Positions 1 to 8,295 of a stretch of DNA of 30,859 nt are shown here, in pieces. The position numbers and the translations under genes were made by a program. The DNA lies in NCBI GenBank assembly GCA_004554395.1, contig SFMP01000098.1, forward strand, positions 1 to 30,859, read 5' to 3'. Source of the stretch: Myxococcales bacterium (GTDB lineage Bacteria > Myxococcota_A > Bradymonadia > UBA4248). The first letter of the stretch is position 1; each line of letters opens with the position of its first letter. The notes under the pieces were generated by a model that ran no database searches, had not been told where the DNA came from, and saw only the letters and a program-made list of their open reading frames with translations.

Positions 1-11
1 AGGGGAGATAA

Positions 12-66
12 GCGCCCTGAAGGGGCGCCAGAATACAGCCCGGGGTAAGCGTAGCGCAACCCCGGG
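12..66. repeat. two GC-rich hairpins at left edge
   Basis: Two inverted repeats sit side by side. GCGCCC at 12-17 pairs with GGGCGC at 23-28 across a 5-nt loop, and CCCGGGG at 39-45 pairs with CCCCGGG at 60-66. Neither is followed by a T-run, so they are not simple intrinsic terminators. They adjoin the 40-bp tandem array and probably belong to the same intergenic repeat block. Function unknown. Confidence 0.6.
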
Positions 67-73
67 ATGACAA

Positions 74-227
74 GAGCCCGTATTGAGCGATAGCGAAATA
101 GGGCGACACAGAGCCCGTATTGAGCCCGCAGGGCGAGATAGGGCGACACAGAGCCCGTATTGAGCCCGCAGGGCGAGATAGGGCGACACAGAGCCCGTAT
201 TGAGCCCGCAGGGCGAGATAGGGCGAC
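74..227. repeat. 40-bp tandem hairpin repeat array
   Basis: Three essentially identical 40-bp units start at 111, 151 and 191 (the last is truncated near 227), preceded by a divergent 37-bp copy at 74-110. Each unit can fold: outer GCCC pairs with GGGC, an unpaired G follows the left arm, then TAT pairs with ATA and an inner GCCC/GGGC stem closes a GCA loop. Units abut without unique spacers, so this is not a CRISPR array. Bases 228-354 up to the first gene hold no recognisable gene or strong promoter. Related hairpins recur at 24523-24633. Confidence 0.85.
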
Positions 228-357
228 CAAGAGGCGCGTGACAAGTGAACGGGTACATATTGCTTGCAAAAAAGTGTGGTGATGAATAAAGATCGGCGCG
301 GATGCGGGCTGGAGTGGCTCGGATGTTAGCGGCGGTTGGCGGCAGAAGGAGGCGATG

Positions 358-570
358 ATGGGTGCGAATGCGGAGAAGACGACGTATGCGCAGGATATAG
401 CGCGGGTGGAAGATATCGTGGCGAAGATATCGAATGGTTGTGATGTGGACGATATGTTGGGGTTGGCGAGCGAGGCGGCGGGGTTGCTGGCGCGTTGCCG
501 GGAGAAGCTGGGGAAGACGGGGTTGGAGATAGAAGAAGTTTTGAAAGATTTGAAAGGCAAGGATGAGTAG
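358..570 (+). CDS. xseB: exodeoxyribonuclease VII small subunit
   Basis: A short acidic-helical protein of 70 residues, the usual size of XseB, the small subunit of exonuclease VII. Several small subunits bind one XseA large subunit, and the cytoplasmic complex degrades single-stranded DNA to oligonucleotides. The N-terminal part has the family pattern: a helix (ARVEDIVAKISNG), then a DVDDMLGLASEA stretch and a second helix ending in a charged tail. Two in-frame ATGs lie at 355 and 358. The strong AGGAGG at 347-352 is 2 nt from the first and 5 nt from the second, so 358 is preferred. xseA is not visible upstream; a repeat array lies there instead. The M16 peptidase gene follows 24 nt after the stop, so the three genes may be cotranscribed. 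Confidence 0.85.
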   Translation: MGANAEKTTYAQDIARVEDIVAKISNGCDVDDMLGLASEAAGLLARCREKLGKTGLEIEEVLKDLKGKDE

Positions 571-594
571 CGCGTTTTGGCGCAGAGGTTTGGC

Positions 595-2058
595 ATGAAG
601 CGTTGGATTTATCGGAGCGTGCTGGTGGCGTGCTCTGTTTTGGGGCTGGTTGTAGGCGAAATGGTTGAGTGTAGGGAGATGCCCGTGGAGCAAGAGAGCG
701 TGAATATTCCGTTTGAACATTTTGTGCTCGAGAATGGACTGAATGTGTATTTGATTCGGGATAATGCGCTGCCGATAGTGACGGCAAATTTGTGGTTTAA
801 CGTCGGTTCGAAGGATGAGCAGGCGGGGCGGACGGGTTTTGCGCATTTGTTTGAGCACCTGATGTTTATGGGGACTGATGCCGTGCCCGATATCGACATA
901 TTGTTGGAGAGTGGGGGGGGATCGAATAATGCGTCGACGCGCGAGGAAGTGACGAATTATTACACGGTAGCGCCGGAGAATATGCTCGAGATGGTGCTTT
1001 ATATCGAGGCGGACCGATTTGCGCATTTGGACCGTGCGATGACGCAAGAGAAGCTCGACAAGCAGCGCGATGTCGTTTTGAATGAGCGGCGGCAGTCGTA
1101 TGAGAATCAGCCGTATGGGAAGTTGTGGTTGGAAATGCCCGAGGCGATGTATCCGGTGGGGCATCCGTATGCGCATTCGGTGATCGGTTCGGTGGAGGAT
1201 TTGAAGGCGGCGACGGTCGATGACGTCGTGTCGTTTTTTAGGACGTATTATGTGCCGTCAAATGTGACGCTGGTGGTGGCGGGGGATTTTGAGCCAGAAA
1301 AGGCGCGCGCGTGGGTAGAAAAGTATTTTTCGATGGTCGAGAGTCGGCCGAAGCCGCCAGTGGTCGAAGTTCCGCAGATGACGCACCCCGTGAAATCGCG
1401 CGTCGTGATCGAAGACGACGTACAGACGCCGCGATTGACGCTTGTTTGGCACTCGCCTGCGTTTATGACGCCTGGCGATGCGGAGCTCGATATATTTTCA
1501 TCGATATTGTGCAAGGGGCAGAATTCGCGGCTCGTGAATCGGTTGGTCTATGAGAAGCAGCTGGCTTCGAGCGTTTCTTGTGCGCAGATGTCGGGGTCGG
1601 CGTCGATGTTTTTGATCGATGCAATGCCCGTCGATGGTGTTTCGGTCGATGTTTTGGAGAAGGAAATCGTCGAGGAGATCGATGCGATATTGAAAGATGG
1701 CGTGACGGTGGCGGAGTTCGAACAGACGAAAAACGGCATCGAGACGCAGTTTGTGAAGCAGTTGCAATCGATTGGATCGCGGGCAGATAGTTTTAATAGC
1801 CATCTATTTTATACGGGTAGGACGGACTTCCCCGAAGGGGATTTGAATCGGTATCGGACGGCGACGGTCGATGGATTGATGGCAGTAGCGCGTGAGATTT
1901 TGAGCGATCCGATGCGACGTTGCGCGTTTATCGTCGTTCCGAAGGGGAACGAGAAGGCTAGCGCAGAGAGTGAGAAAGCTAGCGGCGCGGAAAGTGGAAA
2001 AGCTAGCGGCGCAGAAAGTGGAAAAGCTGGCGGAGCAAAGACGGGAGATGCACCATGA
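595..2058 (+). CDS. exported M16 family zinc metallopeptidase
   Basis: M16 (pitrilysin/insulinase-like) peptidase of 487 residues. The inverted zinc motif HLFEH (residues 84-88 from this start) and a glutamate in LNERR (residue 164) match the family rule HxxEH followed about 75 residues later by Glu. A hydrophobic N-terminus after MKRW indicates export to the periplasm. ATG 595 has AGAGG 6 nt upstream and gives a signal peptide directly; a TTG at 577 is also open. The last 35 residues are an Ala/Ser/Gly/Glu/Lys tail with an 8-residue repeat (SGAESGKA, 24 bp per unit), unlike the family core and probably disordered. The next gene overlaps by 4 nt, and the pair resembles the alpha/beta M16B heterodimers of Gram-negative bacteria. 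Substrate unknown. Confidence 0.9.
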   Translation: MKRWIYRSVLVACSVLGLVVGEMVECREMPVEQESVNIPFEHFVLENGLNVYLIRDNALPIVTANLWFNVGSKDEQAGRTGFAHLFEHLMFMGTDAVPDIDILLESGGGSNNASTREEVTNYYTVAPENMLEMVLYIEADRFAHLDRAMTQEKLDKQRDVVLNERRQSYENQPYGKLWLEMPEAMYPVGHPYAHSVIGSVEDLKAATVDDVVSFFRTYYVPSNVTLVVAGDFEPEKARAWVEKYFSMVESRPKPPVVEVPQMTHPVKSRVVIEDDVQTPRLTLVWHSPAFMTPGDAELDIFSSILCKGQNSRLVNRLVYEKQLASSVSCAQMSGSASMFLIDAMPVDGVSVDVLEKEIVEEIDAILKDGVTVAEFEQTKNGIETQFVKQLQSIGSRADSFNSHLFYTGRTDFPEGDLNRYRTATVDGLMAVAREILSDPMRRCAFIVVPKGNEKASAESEKASGAESGKASGAESGKAGGAKTGDAP

Positions 2059-3548
2059 ACTGGAAAAAGCTCCATATAATATTGATAGTTTCGGCGATTT
2101 CACTCACTTTTAATGGATGCTATAGTACGATGTTGACTCAGGAGAACCAAACGGCGGCAGCTACGGATCGGGAAACAGTTGTAGCGATGCCGCAGATAGC
2201 GAAAGCGAAGCTGTTTCAGCACGCGATGCCCGAGGTATATAAGCTCGACAATGGCATGGACGTGCTCTATGTGCACAATCCGATGATTCCGCTCATGAAT
2301 ATGAAAGTTGTATTTAATTCGGGCGGGTCGGCGGATCCGAAAGATAAATCGGGATTATCGTCGTTTACGGCAACAATGCTCAAAGAGGGGGCAAATGGCA
2401 AGAGTGCACAGGAATTGTCGGATGCGGTGGAGCGGATAGGTGCGACGCTTGGGCCGGGGATGACCCAAGACACGGGTAGCATTTATATCGAATCGCTGAC
2501 GCAGTATTTTGGCGCAGCGGTCGATATATTGTCGGATGTGTGGTTGAAGCCCGATTTTACGCAGGAATCGTTTGAACGGCTTCAGAAGATAGTCGTGATG
2601 CGTCTGCAACAGAGGGCGGATTCGCCGACAGCCGTTGCCAAGCTGGCTTCGGATACGGCGTATTTTGGAATGGAGAATCCGTATGGGCGTTCGGTCGATG
2701 GATATGTCGATACGGTGAGCCGAATGACGGTCGAAGATATCAAGGCGCGATATGCGGATTTGTTCCATCCATCGCGTGCGGCGATCGTCGGCGTAGGCGA
2801 TATGGAGCCTTCGAAGTTCGTGGCATTGATGAACGACAAGTTTGGGAAATTAGACCGCGAGAAGGATGCGCCCAAGGTCGTCGATTTGGGGTTTGAGAAG
2901 GTAGAGGCGAAGCGTCGTTTGGTCGTCGTCGACAAGCCAAATGCGCCGCAGACGGTGATTCGCATTTATGAGCCGGCGGTGTCGTCGACGTCGTTGGAGA
3001 CGTTGACTTGGCAATTCGTCAATATTCCGTTTGGCGGGTCGTTTACGAGTCGTTTGATGCAGAATATCCGAGAAGATAAGGGGTATTCGTATGGCGCGAG
3101 TTCGGGCGTCGTGTCGATGTTACACGATGGCGTTTTTGTGTCGACGTCGTCGGTCGAGAGCGGCGTGACCGGGGCTGCGCTAGGCGAATTTATGGCGGAA
3201 TTGTCGCGATTGCCAAAAGGCGATTTTGACGAAGATGAGTTTGCACGAGCGCGAGAGACTTGGAAAGCAGAGTTGGTGCAATCGTTTGAGACGCAAGCGG
3301 GCGTATTGGCGACGATCGCCGGGCTCTATGTCAACGATAAGCCGATGACGGCGATCAACGATTTTGCCCGCGAGCTGGAAACGTATGATTTGGCGAAGTT
3401 CAATGCGATAGCGCGAGAGTTTCCGACGATCGACGAAGCAACGATCGTTCTCGTGGGGGATAGGTCAACGATATTGTCGCAGATCGCAGGGATGGATTTG
3501 CCGGAGCCCGAGTTTTACGATACGCAAGGGCATCGCGTGGTGAACTAA
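2055..3548 (+). CDS. M16 family non-catalytic partner lipoprotein
   Basis: M16-fold protein of 497 residues. The N-terminus ends in SLTFNGC with the lipid-modified cysteine at 22, so it is probably membrane-anchored on the periplasmic side. Where HxxEH should be, the sequence reads GLSSFTATMLKEG, so the zinc site is lost. The second half keeps the conserved stretch SRLMQNIREDKGYSYG (around residues 333-348), which in paired M16B enzymes supplies the Arg/Tyr residues that help bind substrate in the partner's active site. The start ATG overlaps the upstream TGA (ATGA), implying translational coupling and a 1:1 product ratio. Inference: this is the structural partner of the active peptidase upstream. 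Confidence 0.88.
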   Translation: MNWKKLHIILIVSAISLTFNGCYSTMLTQENQTAAATDRETVVAMPQIAKAKLFQHAMPEVYKLDNGMDVLYVHNPMIPLMNMKVVFNSGGSADPKDKSGLSSFTATMLKEGANGKSAQELSDAVERIGATLGPGMTQDTGSIYIESLTQYFGAAVDILSDVWLKPDFTQESFERLQKIVVMRLQQRADSPTAVAKLASDTAYFGMENPYGRSVDGYVDTVSRMTVEDIKARYADLFHPSRAAIVGVGDMEPSKFVALMNDKFGKLDREKDAPKVVDLGFEKVEAKRRLVVVDKPNAPQTVIRIYEPAVSSTSLETLTWQFVNIPFGGSFTSRLMQNIREDKGYSYGASSGVVSMLHDGVFVSTSSVESGVTGAALGEFMAELSRLPKGDFDEDEFARARETWKAELVQSFETQAGVLATIAGLYVNDKPMTAINDFARELETYDLAKFNAIAREFPTIDEATIVLVGDRSTILSQIAGMDLPEPEFYDTQGHRVVN

Positions 3549-3550
3549 GG

Positions 3551-3607
3551 GCGTTTGATGAATGGTGGGGGGGATAGAACGCCCGCATGGCGGGCGTTTG
3601 ATGAATG
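3551..3607 (+). terminator. hairpin terminator candidate inside a 14-bp direct repeat
   Basis: AACGCCCGC at 3578-3586 pairs perfectly with GCGGGCGTT at 3590-3598 over a 3-nt loop, then only three Ts follow. It stands 29 nt after the M16 pair and 28 nt before the TPR gene. The 14-mer GCGTTTGATGAATG occurs at 3551-3564 and again at 3594-3607, overlapping the right stem. A modest terminator or an mRNA 3' end stabiliser is plausible. Confidence 0.5.
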
Positions 3608-3626
3608 ACTTTAGGAAGAATAATAC

Positions 3627-6600
3627 ATGAACGCATACGCGCCTTATTTTCCGTTTCGCACCGAACATATTGGGATGTTGCGTTGCCAAGTCGTACGCGA
3701 TTTTGCGGCATCGAATCAGATATATTGTCGCGAATGCGTGATAGCCGAGGGATCGGGGAAGTCGACGTTGCGCAAGCTCGATGTCGTATTGTCACAGGGG
3801 CTTGTCAATCACATATTTGAATCGCTTTCGGATTATTTGGCTTCGTCGTCGGTCGTTTTGCGCATGGCGATGCAGCCGTATGAAAGCGATGCATTTTGCT
3901 TGCACATTTATTGCGAAAACGATTCGACGTTATTGTCGATGATATGGCGATATGAATCGTCGCGCGGTGGGCGAACGGAATTTCAGCTCGAACACGTCTA
4001 TGCGCTAGGTTTTCCGCGTCGGGATCCAGTCGATATGGCGTTTGATTATATCGACGTATTGCGCTCGGCGCTTGCGGCGCAAAATTCGCCACTCGATTTG
4101 CATCACGATAGCCAAAAGGGGACTTTATCGTTCGACGTGGCGGCGGCAATTACGTCGTATATGGCGCAACAGACGTCTATTCATGCGGTCGTATCGGGTG
4201 GAAAAACGACGTTTCGAGTCGAGAAAGATCGGTTCTTGGTGACGTATGACATTTGCACGGGCGAAGTGGAGGCAAATGCACCGTCGCTCGTGGATATTGG
4301 TCAACGCAAAGTACGATGTACGCGATTTTATAGCGATTTCGACAACGACATAGAAGACTGGAATGGCGAAGAACTCGAATCGAAGAGCGACGATTGGGCG
4401 TTTATATCGTCGGATCCGTCGTCGGAGATGGGTGCGTTATTGAGCACCGAGACGAGCTGGTCGATTATGGAACAGATTCGTGCGTATGGGATGCGAGCGA
4501 GTCATGGTGATGAGAATTGGCTTTTGTCGTCGGGCGATGATGGGGATATATCGCTTTCTTCGTCGATGAAGTCGTTTGATGAATTTGGCGTGAGCGTCGA
4601 GAAGAGTTTGAGCGTCGAAGAAGTCGATTCGCAATGCCCGACGATCGAAGCGATACATCGTGCGGTGTTGGTGCATGAAAAAATAGCGCCCGAAGTCGCC
4701 AAACTCGCGCTCGACGAAGTGACCGAACATTTGCCAAGTGTGATGCGCCCGCCGTTTATCTATATGTTGCATTTATGGGCGCCGGAATTGGGCGATATTA
4801 TACGGCTCGAAGTATTGGCGATTAGCTCGGAAGATGACGATTTACCCGTGCTCGTCGATGTATTGATGAATATATATTATTATGAATGCAATTATACAAT
4901 GCTACTAGCATTGTTACAGCGCATGATAAATAATAATACATTTTCGCCACATAGTACGATTCGATATGGTCTCGAATATGTCAATATATTGAGTCAAGAG
5001 TTATCGATGTATTCGATGGCGGTGAAAAAGCTCGACGTGCTCAAGATGATCGTACAAAAGCACGGCAATAGCAATGAAATCACGGCGTATGCATTGGCAT
5101 GTCATCGAGCCCAGCACTCGGGTGCGGCGATTCAATTTTTACATAGTATGATGAAACGTGCGCAAACGCCGCAAGAAATTGCACAAATCGGTTTGGTGCA
5201 GATTCACATCATGCTCGAGCACAACGAACCGATGCAAACGGTTATCAATGTTTGCAAGCGCATACTCGTCGACAATCCGCGCCAGATGGATAGCCTCGAA
5301 ATCATGGCGCAGTGTTATGAACGATCAAAAATGTATGAAGATGCCGCCGATGCTTATCAACAATGTTTCGATTATTACGTTCAAGAATGGGAGTCGAAAT
5401 GTTTTGAGACGCAAGCCAAGGACGCGATCGAAGAAAAAGAAAAGAGTATATATATGGCGTCGAAATTGACGCGCATTGCCGAAAAGCTCGAAGAACTCTA
5501 CGATATGACGGGCAATCATGCGTTTAAGTGCATCGTCTTGCAACAACATATCAGATTTGAACCGTCATCGAAAATCATATTATCGAAGTTGCTCAAAGCA
5601 CTCGAAGAAGCGCATTCGTATCATGAAATGGTACAAGTGAGCACGACGTATTTGAATGAAAACCCGGCGATCAACAAAGACGATGAAATTGCCATTCGCC
5701 TGACACTATATAATATATACGAATGTGCCCTTCATCTTTCGCACGAGGCCGATCAACAACTCATCATGGCTCGCCAAATTGGGCCCGACGACGCTCGCGT
5801 CATATCGGCCGATATCGATAGATGTCGTAAATATGGGCTCAAAGAAGAAGAAATCGGGCATCGATTGGCACTCATCGACGTCTTGCCAGCAAAAGACTCG
5901 ATCGATGAAACGCTATCGCTCGTGCGTCAATACGAGGCTTTACACGTCCCCATTGAGCGAATCATCGATTTATTGCGGCGGGTGAACGGGCGAGCTCCAA
6001 ATAATCCTTTGATATTATTGGAATTGCGGCAGTATCTTCGAAAAAATGGTCAATCGTTTGAATTGGCAACAGTACTCGAGAAATTGGCTCGGGTGACTGC
6101 CGATTTGCAAACGCGCAAGAGCATATTGCTCGAGGCGAGCGAAGTTCACGAGAAATTGGGCAATCACCAAGTCTCGCAAGCGCTCTATCACGAAGCGCAG
6201 CTCTGTAGCCCAATCAATCCGAATGCGAACGCGGCTTTGATGAACGACAAGATCCGAACGCGTCAACGCCTCGTCGAATTGGAACATCAAAAAGGACAAG
6301 GTGGGAATATGTTGTCGGCATTGGCCGCAGTCGTATTGACGTCGAAATCGCTTTCTGTCGTGGGCGATGCCGTCGATACCGCTACGCCACGCGCCGATCG
6401 GACGCATTCAGGAACGGGCGATGTTTCGGGTTTGGTACGCCTTGCAACACTCGATGCACCACTTGCAACACTCGATGCACCACGATCGGAAGAATGCAAA
6501 TGCGTAGACAATGCCCCTATCGAAGAGCAAATTCTCGATGCTCGCTTGCGCGGCAACACAAATGACCTACTCGCTTGTTTACTGAAATCGATCGAAGATA

Positions 6601-7610
6601 TCGATGAAGCCAAACGCCCAGCTCGCGTTTTACAAGAAATTGGGTGTATATATTTGTATGATAAACACGATAACGAAATGGCGCAGAAGTATTTGGAGCA
6701 AGCGTCGGCATTAGACGAAGCCGTTTCGCGTGGCGAGCAAACGCTCAATGCGCTCGAAAACATTTATCAGTCGTTGCACAAATACCGGAAATTGGCGCAA
6801 GTCTTGGAGAAAAAAGTCGAAATATCGACGATCGCCGAAGAACGACGTCGCAACGAAATACGATTGGCACAAATTCGCTACGAACATTTGGGCGAGAATG
6901 GACAAGCCATCGATACGATGCGGCGGATATTGGAACAGAATCCCGAAAATGAAACGGCTTTGCAACTTTTGGCACAGATCTATATCGATACGCAGCAAAT
7001 CGACAAGGCGATCGAGGCGCTCACATCGGTGACGTCGATATTGGAACCGAATTCGAAACAGATGGCGCAACACATGTTGCGGATCATCGCTTTGTATATC
7101 GAATCGGATCGAATCGACGATGCCAAACGCGAACTTCGCAAGCTCTTCGATACGAACGATTACGTCGACAAACTCGCCGTTATCGAGCATTACAAGCGGA
7201 TTTGCCGCGAACGCGATGAATGGGAAGAGCAACTGGATTTGTTGCGCGATGAATTGGCGTATTACCTCGGAATGGAGAAATCGTCGTGCAACGTGAATGA
7301 AGTGTTGTCGTCGTGCGATGAGCGATTGTTATTGGGGGTTGCCGAGCATACGTTGCGCGAATATGCCGATGTGTGTTACTATAAGCTACAGCGGATCGAA
7401 GATGCGGTAGAGATTTATGCTTGGCTCTATCGTCGCAAGCCCGACGATTCATACGCGAAGCGCGTTTTGATCGAGATGCACGAGCAATACCCCGATAACG
7501 ATGCCGTCAAATCGAAGTGCGATGATCTTTGCATCGAAACGACCGATCAAGACGTCTTGTTGCGGAAGACGCCAAAAGAGGCGTCGTCGGAGGAGGAAGA
7601 CGGGATGTAA
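3627..7610 (+). CDS. large TPR repeat protein, function unknown
   Basis: A 1327-residue protein with no signal peptide or membrane segment, so probably cytoplasmic. Residues 1 to about 330 show no recognised repeat and include an acidic, Ser/Asp-rich stretch (about 240-330). From about residue 380 to 1290 the chain is helical with many TPR-like 34-residue motifs, for example around QMDSLEIMAQCYERSKMYED and ENETALQLLAQIYIDTQQID. TPR solenoids mediate protein-protein contacts, so a scaffold role is likely. A linker near residues 900-960 is low in TPR character and holds a perfect 21-bp tandem duplication (6441-6461 and 6462-6482) giving LATLDAP twice. AGGAAG lies 8 nt before ATG 3627. Neighbouring genes do not reveal its partner. 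Giant TPR proteins of this type are frequent in myxobacteria-like genomes. Confidence 0.85.
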   Translation: MNAYAPYFPFRTEHIGMLRCQVVRDFAASNQIYCRECVIAEGSGKSTLRKLDVVLSQGLVNHIFESLSDYLASSSVVLRMAMQPYESDAFCLHIYCENDSTLLSMIWRYESSRGGRTEFQLEHVYALGFPRRDPVDMAFDYIDVLRSALAAQNSPLDLHHDSQKGTLSFDVAAAITSYMAQQTSIHAVVSGGKTTFRVEKDRFLVTYDICTGEVEANAPSLVDIGQRKVRCTRFYSDFDNDIEDWNGEELESKSDDWAFISSDPSSEMGALLSTETSWSIMEQIRAYGMRASHGDENWLLSSGDDGDISLSSSMKSFDEFGVSVEKSLSVEEVDSQCPTIEAIHRAVLVHEKIAPEVAKLALDEVTEHLPSVMRPPFIYMLHLWAPELGDIIRLEVLAISSEDDDLPVLVDVLMNIYYYECNYTMLLALLQRMINNNTFSPHSTIRYGLEYVNILSQELSMYSMAVKKLDVLKMIVQKHGNSNEITAYALACHRAQHSGAAIQFLHSMMKRAQTPQEIAQIGLVQIHIMLEHNEPMQTVINVCKRILVDNPRQMDSLEIMAQCYERSKMYEDAADAYQQCFDYYVQEWESKCFETQAKDAIEEKEKSIYMASKLTRIAEKLEELYDMTGNHAFKCIVLQQHIRFEPSSKIILSKLLKALEEAHSYHEMVQVSTTYLNENPAINKDDEIAIRLTLYNIYECALHLSHEADQQLIMARQIGPDDARVISADIDRCRKYGLKEEEIGHRLALIDVLPAKDSIDETLSLVRQYEALHVPIERIIDLLRRVNGRAPNNPLILLELRQYLRKNGQSFELATVLEKLARVTADLQTRKSILLEASEVHEKLGNHQVSQALYHEAQLCSPINPNANAALMNDKIRTRQRLVELEHQKGQGGNMLSALAAVVLTSKSLSVVGDAVDTATPRADRTHSGTGDVSGLVRLATLDAPLATLDAPRSEECKCVDNAPIEEQILDARLRGNTNDLLACLLKSIEDIDEAKRPARVLQEIGCIYLYDKHDNEMAQKYLEQASALDEAVSRGEQTLNALENIYQSLHKYRKLAQVLEKKVEISTIAEERRRNEIRLAQIRYEHLGENGQAIDTMRRILEQNPENETALQLLAQIYIDTQQIDKAIEALTSVTSILEPNSKQMAQHMLRIIALYIESDRIDDAKRELRKLFDTNDYVDKLAVIEHYKRICRERDEWEEQLDLLRDELAYYLGMEKSSCNVNEVLSSCDERLLLGVAEHTLREYADVCYYKLQRIEDAVEIYAWLYRRKPDDSYAKRVLIEMHEQYPDNDAVKSKCDDLCIETTDQDVLLRKTPKEASSEEEDGM
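6441..6482 (+). repeat. perfect 21-bp tandem duplication inside the TPR gene
   Basis: The 21-mer starting CTTGCAACACTCGATG is present twice with no gap. It adds seven residues in frame, in the linker between two TPR blocks. Confidence 0.9.
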
Positions 7611-7693
7611 GCGCCAAAATTGGACTCAGTACCCGCACTTGGCTGGCAAAGAAAATGGAGTAGGAATCGTGCCGAAATTTGGATTTTGTGTTT

Positions 7694-7710
7694 TTGGCAC
7701 AATCCTTGCT
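7694..7710 (+). promoter_or_regulatory. sigma-54 (-24/-12) promoter
   Basis: TTGGCAC-AATCC-TTGCT matches the sigma-54 consensus TGGCAC-N5-TTGCW exactly. The invariant GG (7696-7697) and GC (7708-7709) are spaced correctly, 10 nt apart. The site is intergenic, about 98 nt before the first cysteine-rich lipoprotein start, and points toward it. Transcription would start near 7720. Sigma-54 needs an enhancer-binding activator. Two similar AT-cored motifs upstream, CCAAAATTGG at 7614-7623 and CCGAAATTTGG at 7672-7682, could be activator sites, but this is speculative. Confidence 0.75.
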
Positions 7711-7722
7711 TGATGTTCATTT

Positions 7723-7757
7723 ATTCGCCATCGGTGCTTCGCGTGCCGATGGCGAAT
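7723..7757 (+). other. strong 5'-UTR hairpin
   Basis: ATTCGCCATCGG (7723-7734) pairs perfectly with CCGATGGCGAAT (7746-7757), and the stem can extend inward by two wobble pairs and one C-G pair. It lies immediately after the expected sigma-54 start site and about 50 nt before the lipoprotein ATG. There is no T-run, so it is more likely an mRNA-stabilising or regulatory 5' stem-loop than a terminator. Confidence 0.65.
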
Positions 7758-7807
7758 GCCATGGATAATATCGAGCGAGTGGTGTGTAGATGGATGGGAG
7801 TAGGGCG

Positions 7808-8242
7808 ATGAGAAAGGCATTGTTTTTTGCGTTGTGTATGGGAGTGGCTAGCTTCGTCGGGTGCTACGATAGCAGTTTCGATGATGAGTTTGATGATGAG
7901 TTTGATGATGAGTTTGACGATATGTACCCTGGCGGCTGTAAGCATATGGTCATGGGGGTATGTATGGACGGTATGGACGACGAAGGAGCGTCGATCGGGG
8001 ATTGGTGTCAAAAACATGAAGACTGCAAGAGTGGACTCTGCTATGAAAGCTTTTGCCGAGCAAAGAATTTGAAGGAAGGGGAGATATGCACTGGCGATGT
8101 ACAATGTGAGAGCGAGTATTGTGATAGCGAGATAAAGAAATGCAAGGCAAAGCCGGCTGAGCCACAGAAGTGCGTAAACGATTCGGATTGTGCTTCGAAC
8201 TACTGTCTCAGTGGTGGTTATTGTGGCACGTACGACGAATAA
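7808..8242 (+). CDS. small cysteine-rich lipoprotein
   Basis: A 144-residue predicted lipoprotein. The N-terminus MRKALFFALCMGVASFVGC has a lipobox with the modified cysteine at 19. A tandem acidic stretch follows (DDEF repeated, 12 bp per unit, about 7880-7920). The rest carries three cysteine modules of the form C-x5-C-x4-C, such as CQKHEDCKSGLC and CVNDSDCASNYC, similar to Dickkopf-like cysteine-rich domains often annotated in Myxococcota. Binding partner unknown. ATG 7808 is preferred because the context GGGAGTAGGGCG precedes it and an almost identical one precedes the next gene; an upstream in-frame ATG at 7790 would spoil the signal peptide. It is the short paralogue of the following gene, 53 nt away, and both may be read from the sigma-54 promoter. 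Confidence 0.85.
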   Translation: MRKALFFALCMGVASFVGCYDSSFDDEFDDEFDDEFDDMYPGGCKHMVMGVCMDGMDDEGASIGDWCQKHEDCKSGLCYESFCRAKNLKEGEICTGDVQCESEYCDSEIKKCKAKPAEPQKCVNDSDCASNYCLSGGYCGTYDE

Positions 8243-8295
8243 ATCTGGGAAAGCAAATTCAGATCATATTTGTAGAAATAATAGGGAGTAGGGCA

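Noticed and set aside
74..227. CRISPR-like array of 40-bp repeats
   Set aside because: The units abut directly with no unique spacers, and no cas genes are present; it is a tandem repeat.
260..292. TTGCTT/TTGCAA with downstream AT-rich hexamers as an xseB promoter
   Set aside because: The -10 candidates match poorly; the true promoter may lie elsewhere or upstream of the window.
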